Virus record (IMG/VR): IMGVR_UViG_3300020371_000005
Coordinates: 1-64,000 of that record
Direction: 5' to 3' (one strand)
DNA: 64,000 nt
DNA from: a virus
In this document: positions 1-8,419 of the stretch, in pieces
How positions within the stretch are numbered: the stretch's first letter is position 1
Layout of the letters: the number at the start of each line of letters is the position of its first letter
Notes under the pieces: generated by a model
What the model was told of the DNA's origin: nothing
Seen by the model: the letters and a program-made list of their open reading frames with translations, nothing else
Database searches by the model: none
Position numbers and translations under genes: made by a program

Positions 1-213
1 TCCATCGGTATTATTGGTCTTGCTCTTAATCTTCGCGCCTATGATTTTGTAAGTCAGGAGATTAGGGCAGCAGAAGATCCTGAGTTCGAGACTTTCTATA
101 CTAAGAACATTCTTTTGAACGAAGGTCTTCGTGCCTGGTTGGCACCCATTGATCAACCACACGAATCGTTCGTGTTTCCTGAAGAAGTATTGCCACGAGG
201 CAACGCTCTTTGA
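1..213 (+). CDS. psbD: Photosystem II D2 protein, C-terminal part (gene continues upstream of the window)
   Basis: The frame is open from base 1 and gives 70 residues that read as the D2 C-terminus: [20 protein letters not shown], then the [10 protein letters not shown] stretch, ending [13 protein letters not shown]2 pairs with D1 in the photosystem II reaction centre in the thylakoid membrane. Phage copies are known to keep photosynthetic electron flow going during infection. Only the last helix and the lumenal/C-terminal end are visible; the start lies outside the window. The stop is followed within 6 bases by a hairpin and T-run, so this is probably the last gene of its transcript. psbA may lie upstream, but that cannot be seen here. 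Confidence 0.97.
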   Translation, partial: SIGIIGLALNLRAYDFVSQEIRAAEDPEFETFYTKNILLNEGLRAWLAPIDQPHESFVFPEEVLPRGNAL

Positions 214-219
214 TATACT

Positions 220-242
220 GAGGGGGCAACCCCTCTTTTTTT
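220..242 (+). terminator. Rho-independent terminator after psbD
   Basis: GAGGGG (220-225), loop GCAA, CCCCTC (230-235), then a run of seven T. It sits directly after the psbD stop and immediately before the next ATG. Confidence 0.85.
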
Positions 243-476
243 ATGAAAAAACTCTGGGATATATGGAAGTATTCACTAGGAAGTTTCAGTGACGACAAAA
301 CAGCTCCTTATGACAATTACGTTGCTATCATACGCACCAGTATTTTTGTTAGTTATATGGTCACTAACGCTTTTATCGTATCTGGAGTGATCAGACATTG
401 GGATGACGACATAAATAAAAAGAAACAGAATTCCATTAGTTATGTCCACTGTGCCAGGGAACAATCATTGGTTTGA
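243..476 (+). CDS. Small single-span membrane protein, unknown function
   Basis: 77 residues. It opens with MKKLWDIWKYSLGSFSDDKT and then has a hydrophobic stretch (about residues 29-50, with FVSYMVTNAFIVSGVI) ending in RHW. This looks like a short conserved cyanomyovirus membrane protein with a soluble N-terminus and one membrane span. The last 35 bases overlap the start of the next gene in another frame, so the residues after about position 54 may be only a tail. The ATG lies directly behind the psbD terminator T-run, so a promoter upstream or read-through would be needed. Function not recognised. Confidence 0.7.
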   Translation: MKKLWDIWKYSLGSFSDDKTAPYDNYVAIIRTSIFVSYMVTNAFIVSGVIRHWDDDINKKKQNSISYVHCAREQSLV

Positions 477-3400
477 TCGTAATTGCGATCCCACAGATGC
501 TCCCCAACAGCAGGAGCAGGTCGCCTCGGGCGGTGGTAATGTTGGTTCCCCCCAAGGTGGTCCTGCTGACTCAACTGTAAACCAAGTAATTGAAGATCTA
601 ATTGGGCAGTGCTACCCATCGCAAGCACCTACGTCCATCAGGAATTTCATTGGAGATGATGCTCCAAAGATTCCTAATGAGATGAACCTGGACTGGAGTG
701 GTATATTTCAAATCATTGATGGGTACGGAATCCCAAGACCTGATACCACAAAGATCAGGGTGAACTTCCCAGACGTGGGAGAACCTGGATCTGGTAGCAT
801 CTGTTATGACAGAGGTGATGGTGTTCTTGACTGCTCTGTTCCAAAGAACCCAGACTTCGATGCCTGCATCAAGGATCACCTTGATTGTATGTTCAAACCT
901 TATGTGGGTGGTGCTTGGAAACCACCTGCTACAGACTGTGATGCATTCATTCCTAAGCAAACATTTGGTACCTCAAATAAGATCTGTATTGCCAACTGTG
1001 TTCCCGAAAGGGTACCGATCTATGAGCACGTGTTAGGTGGTCCTGAGGTTGGTGAAGACAGTGCCACATTCAGTAGTAACTCTACTCTCAGTGTCACTGC
1101 TCCCTCTATCGTCACGATTGAATTCTGGTGGGATGATAATCCTGGCACTGCTGGAGTTGCAGTTAATACCGTGACCATTGATGGAACTACATTCACACGT
1201 AATGGAACCAAAGGTAAGTCTACCGAAACATTCAATCTTGATGCAGGTAACTACACCATTTCCTACACAGGTCTGAACTCTGTTGGTAATCATTATGTCA
1301 CCAACACTTACGGAAACAATAAGAACATTAAGTTTGAGGATGCAGACGGTACTGACCAGAACGCACGTCTGACTATCGTGGATAGCGGTGTTGCAACCAA
1401 CCACCTGTACAGTCTGGATGCGAACCCTCCGTCGGGTTACAATGCCACTGGCAAGGTTTTCTATGGACACCCCGCCACTGCCGTTCAGGACGCCACCAGA
1501 GCGATTCCAGTGTATGTGTCGTACTCCTCCGCGAAGGTGGACACGATGCTCACTACAAGACCCGAAGCCGAAAAGTCTACGATGGACTCATATGGTATGG
1601 GTGCACGTGATGAAACACTGTTCTGGGCTTACGATGACACCGATGATATGATCTCTTCACTGATGGATGGTGAAGAAGCACACGCTCTGTACAGATACTT
1701 CAGTCCTGATAAAAGAGACCACCTCTATACATTGCAACCCCTTGGTGGTGCAACTCTAGAACCTAACCTGAAGAAGGGTAGGTACAGGTTGGTTGATAAA
1801 GCACAAACTTATTTGAACATTGCTTTTGAGGCACGTAAGGGTAACGCTGGTCGTGAGAATACATTCTTCTGGTATGTCACTGACGGACTGGGTGGTGATC
1901 CTGTCTATGGTGAAGTTATTATGCCTAACATCACTGACGCATCGGGTAAGTTCATCCACAAGATCAACAAGAAACTTCTCAACCAATACATTCCTTGTGA
2001 CTTTGGTTTTGGTATCGTTCCTGATGGTAATGATCAGAACGGTAATGTTGACCAAGGTGATGTTCTGTCGTTCTCTGACACTGGTGATGGGTGGAAATGT
2101 AACTTAGACAGTGTGGAATCAGATAACATTTCATTCTTCTCAGAGAGGAGATTGAATAGAGATGAGAAAGAATGTACTATTTGGCCAAATAGAAGGTGGC
2201 AGTATTGGGAAGATATGTTTGCGAATAGTGATGAGGATTATGATGATGTGAAGATCTCATACAACCTCACGTATGGAAACTCGGCATATCATTATGAAGG
2301 TGTCCAGTGCTATGTGTTTGACCAACCTGCAACGCCTGTGTATCAGGATCTGAAAACGTCTGACTGTGCACAAGCAGTCTTCGATGGTGCGTTCGCTGAT
2401 GTTGAAATCATCCGTACAGGTTGTGGAAATATGTCTGAGAATGAGACTGAAGGTGATGGTTCTGGTTGTGGTAAGTGTACGGGTGAGTATGGATATACTT
2501 TGAACAAAGTACAATCTGTTACTGCAACACGTGATGCCACTCTGACTCTAAGAACTCACGGTGGTATGACTGGTGGTAGAAATGATTGCTGTGTCTTTAC
2601 CTACGCGATTGAGATCAACGGCAACGAAACTATGAGTGAGAGGGTACACGTCAAAGACTGGGGAATTATTGGTAGAGTTCTTCAAACTTTCAATGTATCA
2701 AAGGGTGATCAGGTCACATTCAAAATTAAGAATGTCAATCGTGGTCACTACAATAGTAGAACTGCACCAGCAGTGTCTCTAAGAGATGAAACTCAGGAAG
2801 AGATTCTGAATACGTGGACGATTAACATCACTACGACTTCTCAGGGATACAATGATCAGAACCCTGGTCAGGTTGATGGAAGACCTACTGAGGCAACAGA
2901 ACCTTGTGGACTCCCCGTTAGCGGTAAACTATTTGCAACTTGTAATGACACTCAAGAAGATCTGACGACGGTGCTAACTAATAAGGTGGTCCAGAATAAC
3001 TTCCTGGAGACACGTGGAGATCTGAACTGTGACATTGAGGTCATCGGTGGTAAGTTAGTCAAAGATATGTCTACTAACCAAACAGGTTTCCTTAATACCA
3101 AAGGTGATGGTGGTGTAACCCTGAAACTTACATACCAGATTCTTAATCCTGCTACCTATCACATCCGTTGGTCACTCAATGAGGTGCTTGATTATGGTCG
3201 CGGTGGTTGGGAAACGGGTGATACATTCAGATTGTTTATTGGTTCTTGGACTAAGATTAAGAAGAGTGCTGCCAAGACATACAAGGACGATCCAACCATC
3301 AGGAACAGGAAAGAGAAATACTATCTTGGATTCAAGGTGACTGGTATCAATGGTCTACAGTGTCCAGATACTAATAGTGATCAGGGCAAGATTCAAGATG

Positions 3401-4044
3401 TCAAGTTCTTTGCTACATCATATGCTTATAGAGTTGATCCTATTCTGGAACCCAGAAGAGTTATCAATAACAGGTCCATCACTGGCAATGAATTCAAGAT
3501 CAATATGAATGAGTTGTTCCAGAGTATGTTCTTATATGATGCTGGTGTTGCAACATCATTCGATGAATATTGGTTGAAGGAATCGGCAGCAGGTAGAGAG
3601 GTTGCTTTCTATCAGGACTATAGAGACGTTCGTGGATTCAAATTCAGAGCTAAGATTCGTGTTCAACGGATCGATCACTATTCTGATGGTGACACCTATG
3701 AGTATCCTAAGTATGGATGGTTTGGTAACTGGAGTATTTCTCAGGTAGATAGTTACGGTAAGAGATACGGTGAGAATGAAACTCTTATGATTGAGTTCCC
3801 ACCTGGTCGATTACAGACAACTACAGGAAAAGAAACCGAGGCACCATACTATCCTGTACAGGATAATCTCCCTAAAGATGTTCTTGTTACAGACAGAACG
3901 ACTGGTAGATTTAAGCGTAATGCACGTTGGGCAATTTACCAATCTTCACACGACAAGAATAGTAATGTGTGGTATAGTAACCAGACATCATTCAAACCTT
4001 CACAGAAGGTTTACATTGAAACACAAATTACTGACGTAGACTAA
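442..4044 (+). CDS. Large virion-type protein with DUF5648-like motifs (structural, probably tail or fibre)
   Basis: 1200 residues from an ATG that overlaps the previous gene by 35 bases. The N-terminus is low complexity (Gln/Gly, QQQEQVASGGG). The middle carries motifs of the type HLYSLDANPPSGYN and ALYRYFSPDKRDHLYTLQP, which resemble the short repeats of DUF5648, a family of secreted or surface modules. Many Asn/Asp/Gly-rich beta segments and scattered cysteines suggest an extracellular fibre-like protein. A second protein with the same motif style begins at 62190. The very large size and the absence of catalytic motifs fit a structural or adhesin role, but the exact virion position is not known. 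Followed without a gap by the small gene at 4045. Confidence 0.75.
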   Translation: MSTVPGNNHWFDRNCDPTDAPQQQEQVASGGGNVGSPQGGPADSTVNQVIEDLIGQCYPSQAPTSIRNFIGDDAPKIPNEMNLDWSGIFQIIDGYGIPRPDTTKIRVNFPDVGEPGSGSICYDRGDGVLDCSVPKNPDFDACIKDHLDCMFKPYVGGAWKPPATDCDAFIPKQTFGTSNKICIANCVPERVPIYEHVLGGPEVGEDSATFSSNSTLSVTAPSIVTIEFWWDDNPGTAGVAVNTVTIDGTTFTRNGTKGKSTETFNLDAGNYTISYTGLNSVGNHYVTNTYGNNKNIKFEDADGTDQNARLTIVDSGVATNHLYSLDANPPSGYNATGKVFYGHPATAVQDATRAIPVYVSYSSAKVDTMLTTRPEAEKSTMDSYGMGARDETLFWAYDDTDDMISSLMDGEEAHALYRYFSPDKRDHLYTLQPLGGATLEPNLKKGRYRLVDKAQTYLNIAFEARKGNAGRENTFFWYVTDGLGGDPVYGEVIMPNITDASGKFIHKINKKLLNQYIPCDFGFGIVPDGNDQNGNVDQGDVLSFSDTGDGWKCNLDSVESDNISFFSERRLNRDEKECTIWPNRRWQYWEDMFANSDEDYDDVKISYNLTYGNSAYHYEGVQCYVFDQPATPVYQDLKTSDCAQAVFDGAFADVEIIRTGCGNMSENETEGDGSGCGKCTGEYGYTLNKVQSVTATRDATLTLRTHGGMTGGRNDCCVFTYAIEINGNETMSERVHVKDWGIIGRVLQTFNVSKGDQVTFKIKNVNRGHYNSRTAPAVSLRDETQEEILNTWTINITTTSQGYNDQNPGQVDGRPTEATEPCGLPVSGKLFATCNDTQEDLTTVLTNKVVQNNFLETRGDLNCDIEVIGGKLVKDMSTNQTGFLNTKGDGGVTLKLTYQILNPATYHIRWSLNEVLDYGRGGWETGDTFRLFIGSWTKIKKSAAKTYKDDPTIRNRKEKYYLGFKVTGINGLQCPDTNSDQGKIQDVKFFATSYAYRVDPILEPRRVINNRSITGNEFKINMNELFQSMFLYDAGVATSFDEYWLKESAAGREVAFYQDYRDVRGFKFRAKIRVQRIDHYSDGDTYEYPKYGWFGNWSISQVDSYGKRYGENETLMIEFPPGRLQTTTGKETEAPYYPVQDNLPKDVLVTDRTTGRFKRNARWAIYQSSHDKNSNVWYSNQTSFKPSQKVYIETQITDVD

Positions 4045-4320
4045 ATGGATTACTGGGACAGGCGATTGATGAAATCGACTATGGAACTCAAAGCAGTGAA
4101 GAATGCTTTGGAGGAGTCCGATGGCGACCAAAGGTATGCCGCTAAGAAACTAAAGAAAATCCGTAAATTCTTCAAATCACCCCTCGGAGAGGTTGCTCGC
4201 ATTGATCAATCAATATATAATGTTAGCAAACAATCACAGGAGGCTGCCGATGGCGACAAAGGACCAGAAACTCAGGGGGATGAGTCTCTTGATAGAGAGT
4301 CTGATCGAACCGAACCCTGA
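4045..4320 (+). CDS. Small basic then acidic protein, unknown
   Basis: 91 residues. The ATG follows the previous stop directly (taaATG). The first 60 residues are rich in Lys/Arg (AAKKLKKIRKFFKSP) and the tail is very acidic and Gly/Asp-rich. The last 71 bases overlap the next gene in another frame, so the acidic tail may be only a by-product of that overlap. Function not recognised. Confidence 0.55.
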   Translation: MDYWDRRLMKSTMELKAVKNALEESDGDQRYAAKKLKKIRKFFKSPLGEVARIDQSIYNVSKQSQEAADGDKGPETQGDESLDRESDRTEP

Positions 4321-4429
4321 ACTGAGGGCAGACGCACACGAACAGAAGTGTTATCACGAACTAATGATGTATCGTGATGAGTGTATTGAGTATTGTCGCC
4401 GTCGGTATGTTGAGGTTGTCCAAGAATGA
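4250..4429 (+). CDS. Small protein, unknown
   Basis: 59 residues starting MATKDQKLRGMSLLIESLIE. This ATG was chosen over an earlier in-frame start because AGGAGG lies 6-12 bases upstream (4238-4243). Helical and charged with two cysteines near the end (KCYHELMMYRDECIEYC). It overlaps the 3' end of the preceding gene, and its stop overlaps the next ATG. Function not recognised. Confidence 0.6.
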   Translation: MATKDQKLRGMSLLIESLIEPNPELRADAHEQKCYHELMMYRDECIEYCRRRYVEVVQE

Positions 4430-4638
4430 TCAACCTCCATATGAAATACAATCATTACCTGCACACTGACAGGACGATTGATCACGATGACATCAACGAA
4501 AAACTTATCTCTTATGGATGGACAGATGATGGAAAGAACGTGACAGGTTACTACCTGGTTACTGAACACCACGTTTTGTACTTCAATCTTAAAGAGCAAC
4601 TTGTATCCAAGGAAAAAACTAAGGAACGGGTTGCATAA
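4426..4638 (+). CDS. Small protein, unknown
   Basis: 70 residues, starting at an ATGA overlap with the preceding stop. It contains HYLHTDRTIDHDDINEKLIS and a beta-rich middle (GYYLVTEHHVLYFNL), consistent with a small alpha/beta fold. Last gene before a clear terminator. Function not recognised. Confidence 0.6.
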   Translation: MINLHMKYNHYLHTDRTIDHDDINEKLISYGWTDDGKNVTGYYLVTEHHVLYFNLKEQLVSKEKTKERVA

Positions 4639-4660
4639 GTCCTCCTGATTGTATCAATAA

Positions 4661-4686
4661 GCACCATCTATCGATGGTGTTTTTTT
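4661..4686 (+). terminator. Rho-independent terminator
   Basis: CACCATC (4662-4668), loop TATC, GATGGTG (4673-4679), then seven T. It closes the 442-4638 gene run. Confidence 0.85.
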
Positions 4687-4687
4687 G

Positions 4688-4695
4688 TATAAATA
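4688..4695 (+). promoter_or_regulatory. T4-type late promoter TATAAATA
   Basis: Exact match to the T4 late promoter core TATAAATA, directly behind the terminator. The next gene (4850) also has a sigma70-type promoter, so that gene may be expressed in more than one phase. Confidence 0.55.
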
Positions 4696-4740
4696 AAAAT
4701 TCGTAACGTTCGTAACGAATTATTACAGCGATCCAAGGGG

Positions 4741-4770
4741 TTGACGAATCCTAAAAGTATGCTGTATATT
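4741..4770 (+). promoter_or_regulatory. Sigma70-type promoter
   Basis: TTGACG (4741-4746), an 18-base spacer, then TATATT (4765-4770). The match is strong enough to suggest recognition by the host vegetative polymerase. It drives the beta-barrel-like gene at 4850. Confidence 0.7.
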
Positions 4771-4778
4771 ACTCAAGC

Positions 4779-4796
4779 GATCGGGAAAACCCGATC
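4779..4796 (+). promoter_or_regulatory. 5' leader hairpin
   Basis: GATCGGG (4779-4785), loop AAAA, CCCGATC (4790-4796), a perfect 7-bp stem with a tetraloop. It lies just downstream of the -10 box, so it would sit at or near the 5' end of the mRNA, where such stems often protect transcripts. There is no T-run, so it is not a terminator. Confidence 0.6.
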
Positions 4797-4849
4797 CTCC
4801 ATCTGCGGGTAACCACTCCGCAAGCAAACTACAAAGAGGAAAACAACTA

Positions 4850-5215
4850 ATGATCAAATCTGCACTGACAGCACTCGCTGCTACCCCCCTGATGGCAGGC
4901 GCTGCCCTGGCAGGTCCCTACGTGAACGTGGAAGCGAACTCCTCGTTCACTGGTTCCGACTACACTGGAACGACGACCGACGCCCACGTGGGCTACGCTG
5001 GTGAAGCTGGCGCTGTGTCCTATGGCGTCCAAGCAGGTCCTAGCTTCGTCGTTACTGATGGTGGCGAGAGCGACACTGTTCTGTCTGGTAAGGCATATGC
5101 AAGTGTTGCTGCAACCGAGTCTCTCTCCGTTTACGGTGAAGTTTCCTTCGCTGGTGGCATCGACGATGCCGACAACGGTTACGGCACCAAGGTGGGCGCA
5201 ACCTGGTCGTTCTGA
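4850..5215 (+). CDS. Secreted beta-barrel-like (porin-like) small protein
   Basis: 121 residues. The N-terminus is a clear signal peptide: MIKSALTALAATPLMAGAAL, with likely cleavage near ALA-GPYV. The mature part is Gly/Ser/Thr-rich with alternating beta strands (SVYGEVSFAGGI) and ends GTKVGATWSF, a C-terminal aromatic residue as in outer-membrane barrel proteins. At about 100 mature residues it could form only a small barrel or an oligomer. AGAGG precedes the ATG. It is monocistronic, between its own promoter and a terminator, which suggests high expression. It may act in the host envelope; the actual role is unknown. Confidence 0.75.
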   Translation: MIKSALTALAATPLMAGAALAGPYVNVEANSSFTGSDYTGTTTDAHVGYAGEAGAVSYGVQAGPSFVVTDGGESDTVLSGKAYASVAATESLSVYGEVSFAGGIDDADNGYGTKVGATWSF

Positions 5216-5241
5216 TCAGTCAAATAGCGATACTATATACT

Positions 5242-5266
5242 GGGCAGGATAATCCTGCCCTTTTTT
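5242..5266 (+). terminator. Rho-independent terminator
   Basis: GGGCAGGA (5242-5249), loop TAA, TCCTGCCC (5253-5260), then six T. Confidence 0.9.
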
Positions 5267-5281
5267 AATGCTTCTCCTGTT

Positions 5282-5527
5282 ATGAAACCAAACACCACTG
5301 TCATTTACACCAGACGCAACTGTCCCTTCTGCACCAAGATCAAAAAGGTGTATGATGCTAAGGGATGGACCTACGCTGAACTTGTTCTCGATGAGAACTA
5401 CACTCGCGATCAGTTCTGGTCTGAGTTTGGACGCTCTGCCACCTTCCCTCAACTCATTGTTGATGGTAAGAAAACTGGTGGTTGCAACGAGACTATTAGT
5501 GAATTCCGTTCTAAAGGATGGGTCTAA
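5282..5527 (+). CDS. Glutaredoxin
   Basis: 81 residues, the normal length for a small phage glutaredoxin. The redox site is C14-P-F-C17 (RRNCPFCTKI), followed by the cis-proline segment ATFPQLIVDGKKTGG and a C-terminal helix. It would supply electrons to ribonucleotide reductase or reduce disulfides in the infected cytoplasm. It lies just behind a terminator and ahead of a CTAAATA motif. A diverged paralogue without the active cysteines lies at 30786-31016. Confidence 0.93.
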   Translation: MKPNTTVIYTRRNCPFCTKIKKVYDAKGWTYAELVLDENYTRDQFWSEFGRSATFPQLIVDGKKTGGCNETISEFRSKGWV

Positions 5528-5531
5528 TTCA

Positions 5532-5538
5532 CTAAATA
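5532..5538 (+). promoter_or_regulatory. Late-promoter-like CTAAATA
   Basis: CTAAATA five bases after the glutaredoxin stop, the same variant that precedes gp32, gp26 and several virion genes in this window. It is followed by an untranslated stretch up to the ATG at 5601. Confidence 0.45.
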
Positions 5539-5600
5539 ATATTAAGTATCGTAGGAGGTCTTTCTTTTTTGCAAACCATTCACCTTACGGGAGAGACCAA

Positions 5601-5831
5601 ATGCTACAAGCGGTTTACACATTTGCCATCTTCGGTGCATTCATTTTAGGTGGGGTCATTTCCTGGATCGCTAAAGAATATGTTGATGCTTATATCGACA
5701 ACGCTCATTACGCGAAGTCCATAACCCACCCAGAGATGTTGAACGAAGATGGAACAGTGAACCAAGAAGAGTTGATCTACTTGCGTTTCACTGATGATGA
5801 TGCTACACTCGATGACGAAGACGACGACTGA
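5601..5831 (+). CDS. Small membrane protein with acidic tail
   Basis: 76 residues. Hydrophobic N-terminal span (YTFAIFGAFILGGVISWI, about residues 5-22), a soluble middle, and a very acidic end (FTDDDATLDDEDDD). The ATG at 5601 was chosen because the frame upstream runs through the glutaredoxin gene. Single-span, probably cytoplasmic-membrane, function unknown. The next gene starts 2 bases after its stop. Confidence 0.65.
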   Translation: MLQAVYTFAIFGAFILGGVISWIAKEYVDAYIDNAHYAKSITHPEMLNEDGTVNQEELIYLRFTDDDATLDDEDDD

Positions 5832-5833
5832 TT

Positions 5834-6712
5834 ATGATCCTTGTGGATATGAATCAGGTGATGATTGCAAACCTTATGGTTTCGCTTTCTCAATCTGATG
5901 AATTGCAAGAAGGACTGGTCCGCCATATGGTACTCAATGCTTTACGAAAGTATCGCAAAGAGTTCCGTAAAGAATATGGCGAACTGGTCCTTTGTTATGA
6001 CTCGAAAAACTATTGGCGACGAGAAGTCTTCCCTCATTACAAGGGCACACGTAAGCGTGACCGAGAGAAGTCTAAGCATAACTGGAACAACATCTTCGAT
6101 CTACTGAACAAACTAAAAGATGAATTCAGAATTTCATTACCATACAAGGTTGTTGAGGTCGATGGTGCTGAAGCAGATGACATTATTGCAATCCTGGTTA
6201 AAGAGCAGGGACTCAAGAACATCAGACTCCAGAACAATATGCAACCCGCCCAGAAAGTTCTGATTCTTTCTGGAGATAAAGACTTCATTCAACTGCAACG
6301 ATTCAAATTCGTTACGCAGTACAACCCAGCACTCAAGAAGTATGTCAATGGGGTAGACCCATTCCTATACATCTCTGAGCACGTCCTCAAAGGTGATCGG
6401 AGCGATGGTATCCCAAACTTCCTATCGGATGACAAGTGCCTGCTAGAGGGGCGCAGACAGCGACCACTGGCAAAGAAGAAGATCGAGCATTGGATCACAC
6501 AAGATCCTGACGACTTCTGTCCTGATGACACTATCAAACAAAACTACCTGAGGAATCAACGACTGATTGATTTCCAGTTCATCCCTACGGAGGTTGAGGA
6601 ATCTATTATAGATACCTATGAGAACTTTGATCCTCCTGCACGTAAATATGTGTGGAAGTATCTTGTCGAAAACGAACTCAATGATTTGCTCCAAAATCTA
6701 GGAGACTTTTAA
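5834..6712 (+). CDS. rnh: T4-like RNase H (5'-3' flap exonuclease)
   Basis: 292 residues, close to T4 RNase H (305). FEN-1/PIN-type acidic site residues are visible: D5 (MILVDMNQ), D56 (CYDSKNYWRRE), the EVDGAEADD cluster (D110, E113, D115, D116) and LSGDKDFIQL. The YWRREVFPHYKGTRKRDR segment is the conserved DNA-binding bridge. The enzyme removes RNA primers and short flaps during lagging-strand maturation, together with gp32. It lies in the replication block, followed directly by the gene at 6715. Confidence 0.93.
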   Translation: MILVDMNQVMIANLMVSLSQSDELQEGLVRHMVLNALRKYRKEFRKEYGELVLCYDSKNYWRREVFPHYKGTRKRDREKSKHNWNNIFDLLNKLKDEFRISLPYKVVEVDGAEADDIIAILVKEQGLKNIRLQNNMQPAQKVLILSGDKDFIQLQRFKFVTQYNPALKKYVNGVDPFLYISEHVLKGDRSDGIPNFLSDDKCLLEGRRQRPLAKKKIEHWITQDPDDFCPDDTIKQNYLRNQRLIDFQFIPTEVEESIIDTYENFDPPARKYVWKYLVENELNDLLQNLGDF

Positions 6713-6714
6713 CT

Positions 6715-7167
6715 ATGGCTATGAAATTGCTTATTTCTGAAGTCCTGCAGAAGGTACACAGTGCCAAGACGAAAGCAGAAAAGATCCGTCTATTGCAGGA
6801 GAACAACTCACAGGTGCTCAGGTCTCTGTTCATCTGGAACTTTGATGACAGTGTACAAACCATCCTGCCTGAAGGTGATGTTCCTTACACACCTAACGAT
6901 GCACCCGTTGGCACTGAGCACACACGTCTTGAAGTAGAAGGACGTAAACTGTATTACTTCATTAAGGGTGGTGCAGATAATGTGCCACGTATGCAGCGTG
7001 AGAATATGTTTATTCAAATGCTGGAAGGTCTGTACAAGGATGAAGCGAAGGTGCTTTGTCTAGTCAAGGACAAACAACTCCATAAAAAGTATCGCATCAC
7101 CAAAGCGGTGGTGACTGAGGCATTTCCGTCGATCAACTGGGGTGGTCGAAGCGCGGATGGCAAATGA
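6715..7167 (+). CDS. DUF6433-type conserved cyanophage protein
   Basis: 150 residues with the conserved N-terminal pattern LISEVLQKVHSAKTKAEKI, then FIWNFDDSVQTILPEGDVPY and a C-terminal AFPSINWGGRS. It matches, from memory, a family widespread in T4-like cyanophages (DUF6433) with no known role. The helical first third and the position between RNase H and thyX suggest a link to DNA metabolism, but no catalytic motif is visible. A second ATG two codons downstream (6721) could also be the start. Confidence 0.75.
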   Translation: MAMKLLISEVLQKVHSAKTKAEKIRLLQENNSQVLRSLFIWNFDDSVQTILPEGDVPYTPNDAPVGTEHTRLEVEGRKLYYFIKGGADNVPRMQRENMFIQMLEGLYKDEAKVLCLVKDKQLHKKYRITKAVVTEAFPSINWGGRSADGK

Positions 7168-7435
7168 CTTTATGCAGACTAAGATCAGGATTCTAGAAAC
7201 GAATTGTGATCCTAGTCGTGCAAGCGATCGAACCCTGCCCTACACTTCATACTTGGTTGAGTATCTAGACGATACTGCTAAGAGATGTTATGATCTTATT
7301 ATCTGTAATAAGCAAGTTGACATCTTTGATCACTATTGGGACAGATACAGACACAATTTTGTTGGATGGGTCCAGACGGATGGAAGAGTCAACCCTAAAT
7401 TATGGAACCCCCCTGGAAGCAGCAAAAAGAAATGA
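7157..7435 (+). CDS. Conserved small protein, unknown
   Basis: 92 residues from MANDFMQTKIRILETNCDPS; the start could also be the Met at 7172. An upstream in-frame ATG at 7142 is less likely because it lies deeper inside the preceding gene. Trp/Tyr-rich middle (DIFDHYWDRYRHNFVGWVQ), basic end. Its stop overlaps the next start as ATGA. Function not recognised. Confidence 0.6.
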   Translation: MANDFMQTKIRILETNCDPSRASDRTLPYTSYLVEYLDDTAKRCYDLIICNKQVDIFDHYWDRYRHNFVGWVQTDGRVNPKLWNPPGSSKKK

Positions 7436-7680
7436 CCATTTACAATAATCTTCCTGGACGAAAAGTTCAGGAAGAAGAACCAAAGGTTGAATTAAAGTCT
7501 GAAGATCTTGTAACTGCGGAAGCAGTTGGTAAGTTCATCGGAATTTATCTAATGGGTCCGCTAGTTGTTATGCTATGCTGGAACTATGTTGTACCATATT
7601 TGTTTGCCCTAAAAGGCATCAACTATCTACACGCACTTTGTATTATTATCATCGCGAGATTCCTACAGAATGACAAATAA
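7432..7680 (+). CDS. Small two-span membrane protein
   Basis: 82 residues starting MTIYNNLPGRKVQEEEPKVE at an ATGA overlap. After a charged N-terminal third there are two hydrophobic segments (GIYLMGPLVVMLCWNYVV, and a second containing LHALCIIIIARFL). The last 11 bases overlap thyX, so the two are translationally coupled. Function unknown. Confidence 0.6.
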   Translation: MTIYNNLPGRKVQEEEPKVELKSEDLVTAEAVGKFIGIYLMGPLVVMLCWNYVVPYLFALKGINYLHALCIIIIARFLQNDK

Positions 7681-8419
7681 CCTGTACGGTGAACCTCAAG
7701 AGCATCGCTCTAAGGTTTGTCTCATCTCAGTCACACCCGACGCTGAAAAGCATATGGGGTATGTTGCTCGCGTGAGCAACCCAAAGAACCAGAACAACCC
7801 CTCAGTTGAGAAACTGCTTCGCTATTGCATCAAGCACGGACACTGGTCTGTGTTCGAGCAAGCGTTTATGACACTGGAGATCAACACTACCAGGGGTCTG
7901 GCAGCTCAAATTTTGAGGCACCGTAGCTTCACATATCAAGAGTTTTCCCAGCGGTATGCTGATACGAATCTCCTCTCTCAAAAGATTGAAGTTCCTGACC
8001 TGCGTCTCCAAGACTCTAAGAACAGGCAGAACAGTATCGATGCTGTAGAAGCAGATAGGAAAGCATTCCTTCAAGGTCGCATCCATCAATACTTTGTTGA
8101 AGGTATGGACCTGTACAATGAACTCCTTCGAGAGGGCATCGCAAAGGAGTGTGCTCGTTTTGTGCTTCCCCTGGCAACGCCCACCAGAATCTATATGACA
8201 GGATCTGTGCGATCGTGGGTGCATTACATTGCCCTTAGGTCTGCTAACGGTACACAGAAGGAACATATGGAGATTGCTGAACTGTGTAAGCAACACTTCA
8301 TCTGTCAGTTCCCTATCACCGCAGCAGCAATGGACTGGTGTGATGAGCAGTGTCCTTGTAATGCAAAGGAAGATTGTCTTGACTGGAGTGATCTTGCTCC
8401 TTCATTGAGGATCGACTGA
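7670..8419 (+). CDS. thyX: FAD-dependent thymidylate synthase ThyX
   Basis: 249 residues, typical for the family. The ThyX signature is RHRSFTYQEFSQRY (residues 83-96), corresponding to RHRxxSxNExSxRY. A C-terminal R-rich substrate segment (TRIYMTGSVRSWVHYIALR) is also present. It makes dTMP from dUMP using FAD, NADPH and methylene-tetrahydrofolate, in the cytoplasm, to feed phage DNA synthesis. It overlaps genes on both sides, so it is part of a coupled operon. The C-terminus adds a short Cys-rich tail (CDEQCPCNAKEDC) that could bind a metal; this is unusual. Confidence 0.95.
   Translation: MTNNLYGEPQEHRSKVCLISVTPDAEKHMGYVARVSNPKNQNNPSVEKLLRYCIKHGHWSVFEQAFMTLEINTTRGLAAQILRHRSFTYQEFSQRYADTNLLSQKIEVPDLRLQDSKNRQNSIDAVEADRKAFLQGRIHQYFVEGMDLYNELLREGIAKECARFVLPLATPTRIYMTGSVRSWVHYIALRSANGTQKEHMEIAELCKQHFICQFPITAAAMDWCDEQCPCNAKEDCLDWSDLAPSLRID

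Noticed and set aside
4690-4725. TTCGTAACG tandem repeat as a CRISPR-like or attachment site
   Set aside because: Only two adjacent copies of a 9-base unit with no spacer or wider repeat; more likely part of the promoter region. No CRISPR array was seen anywhere in the window.
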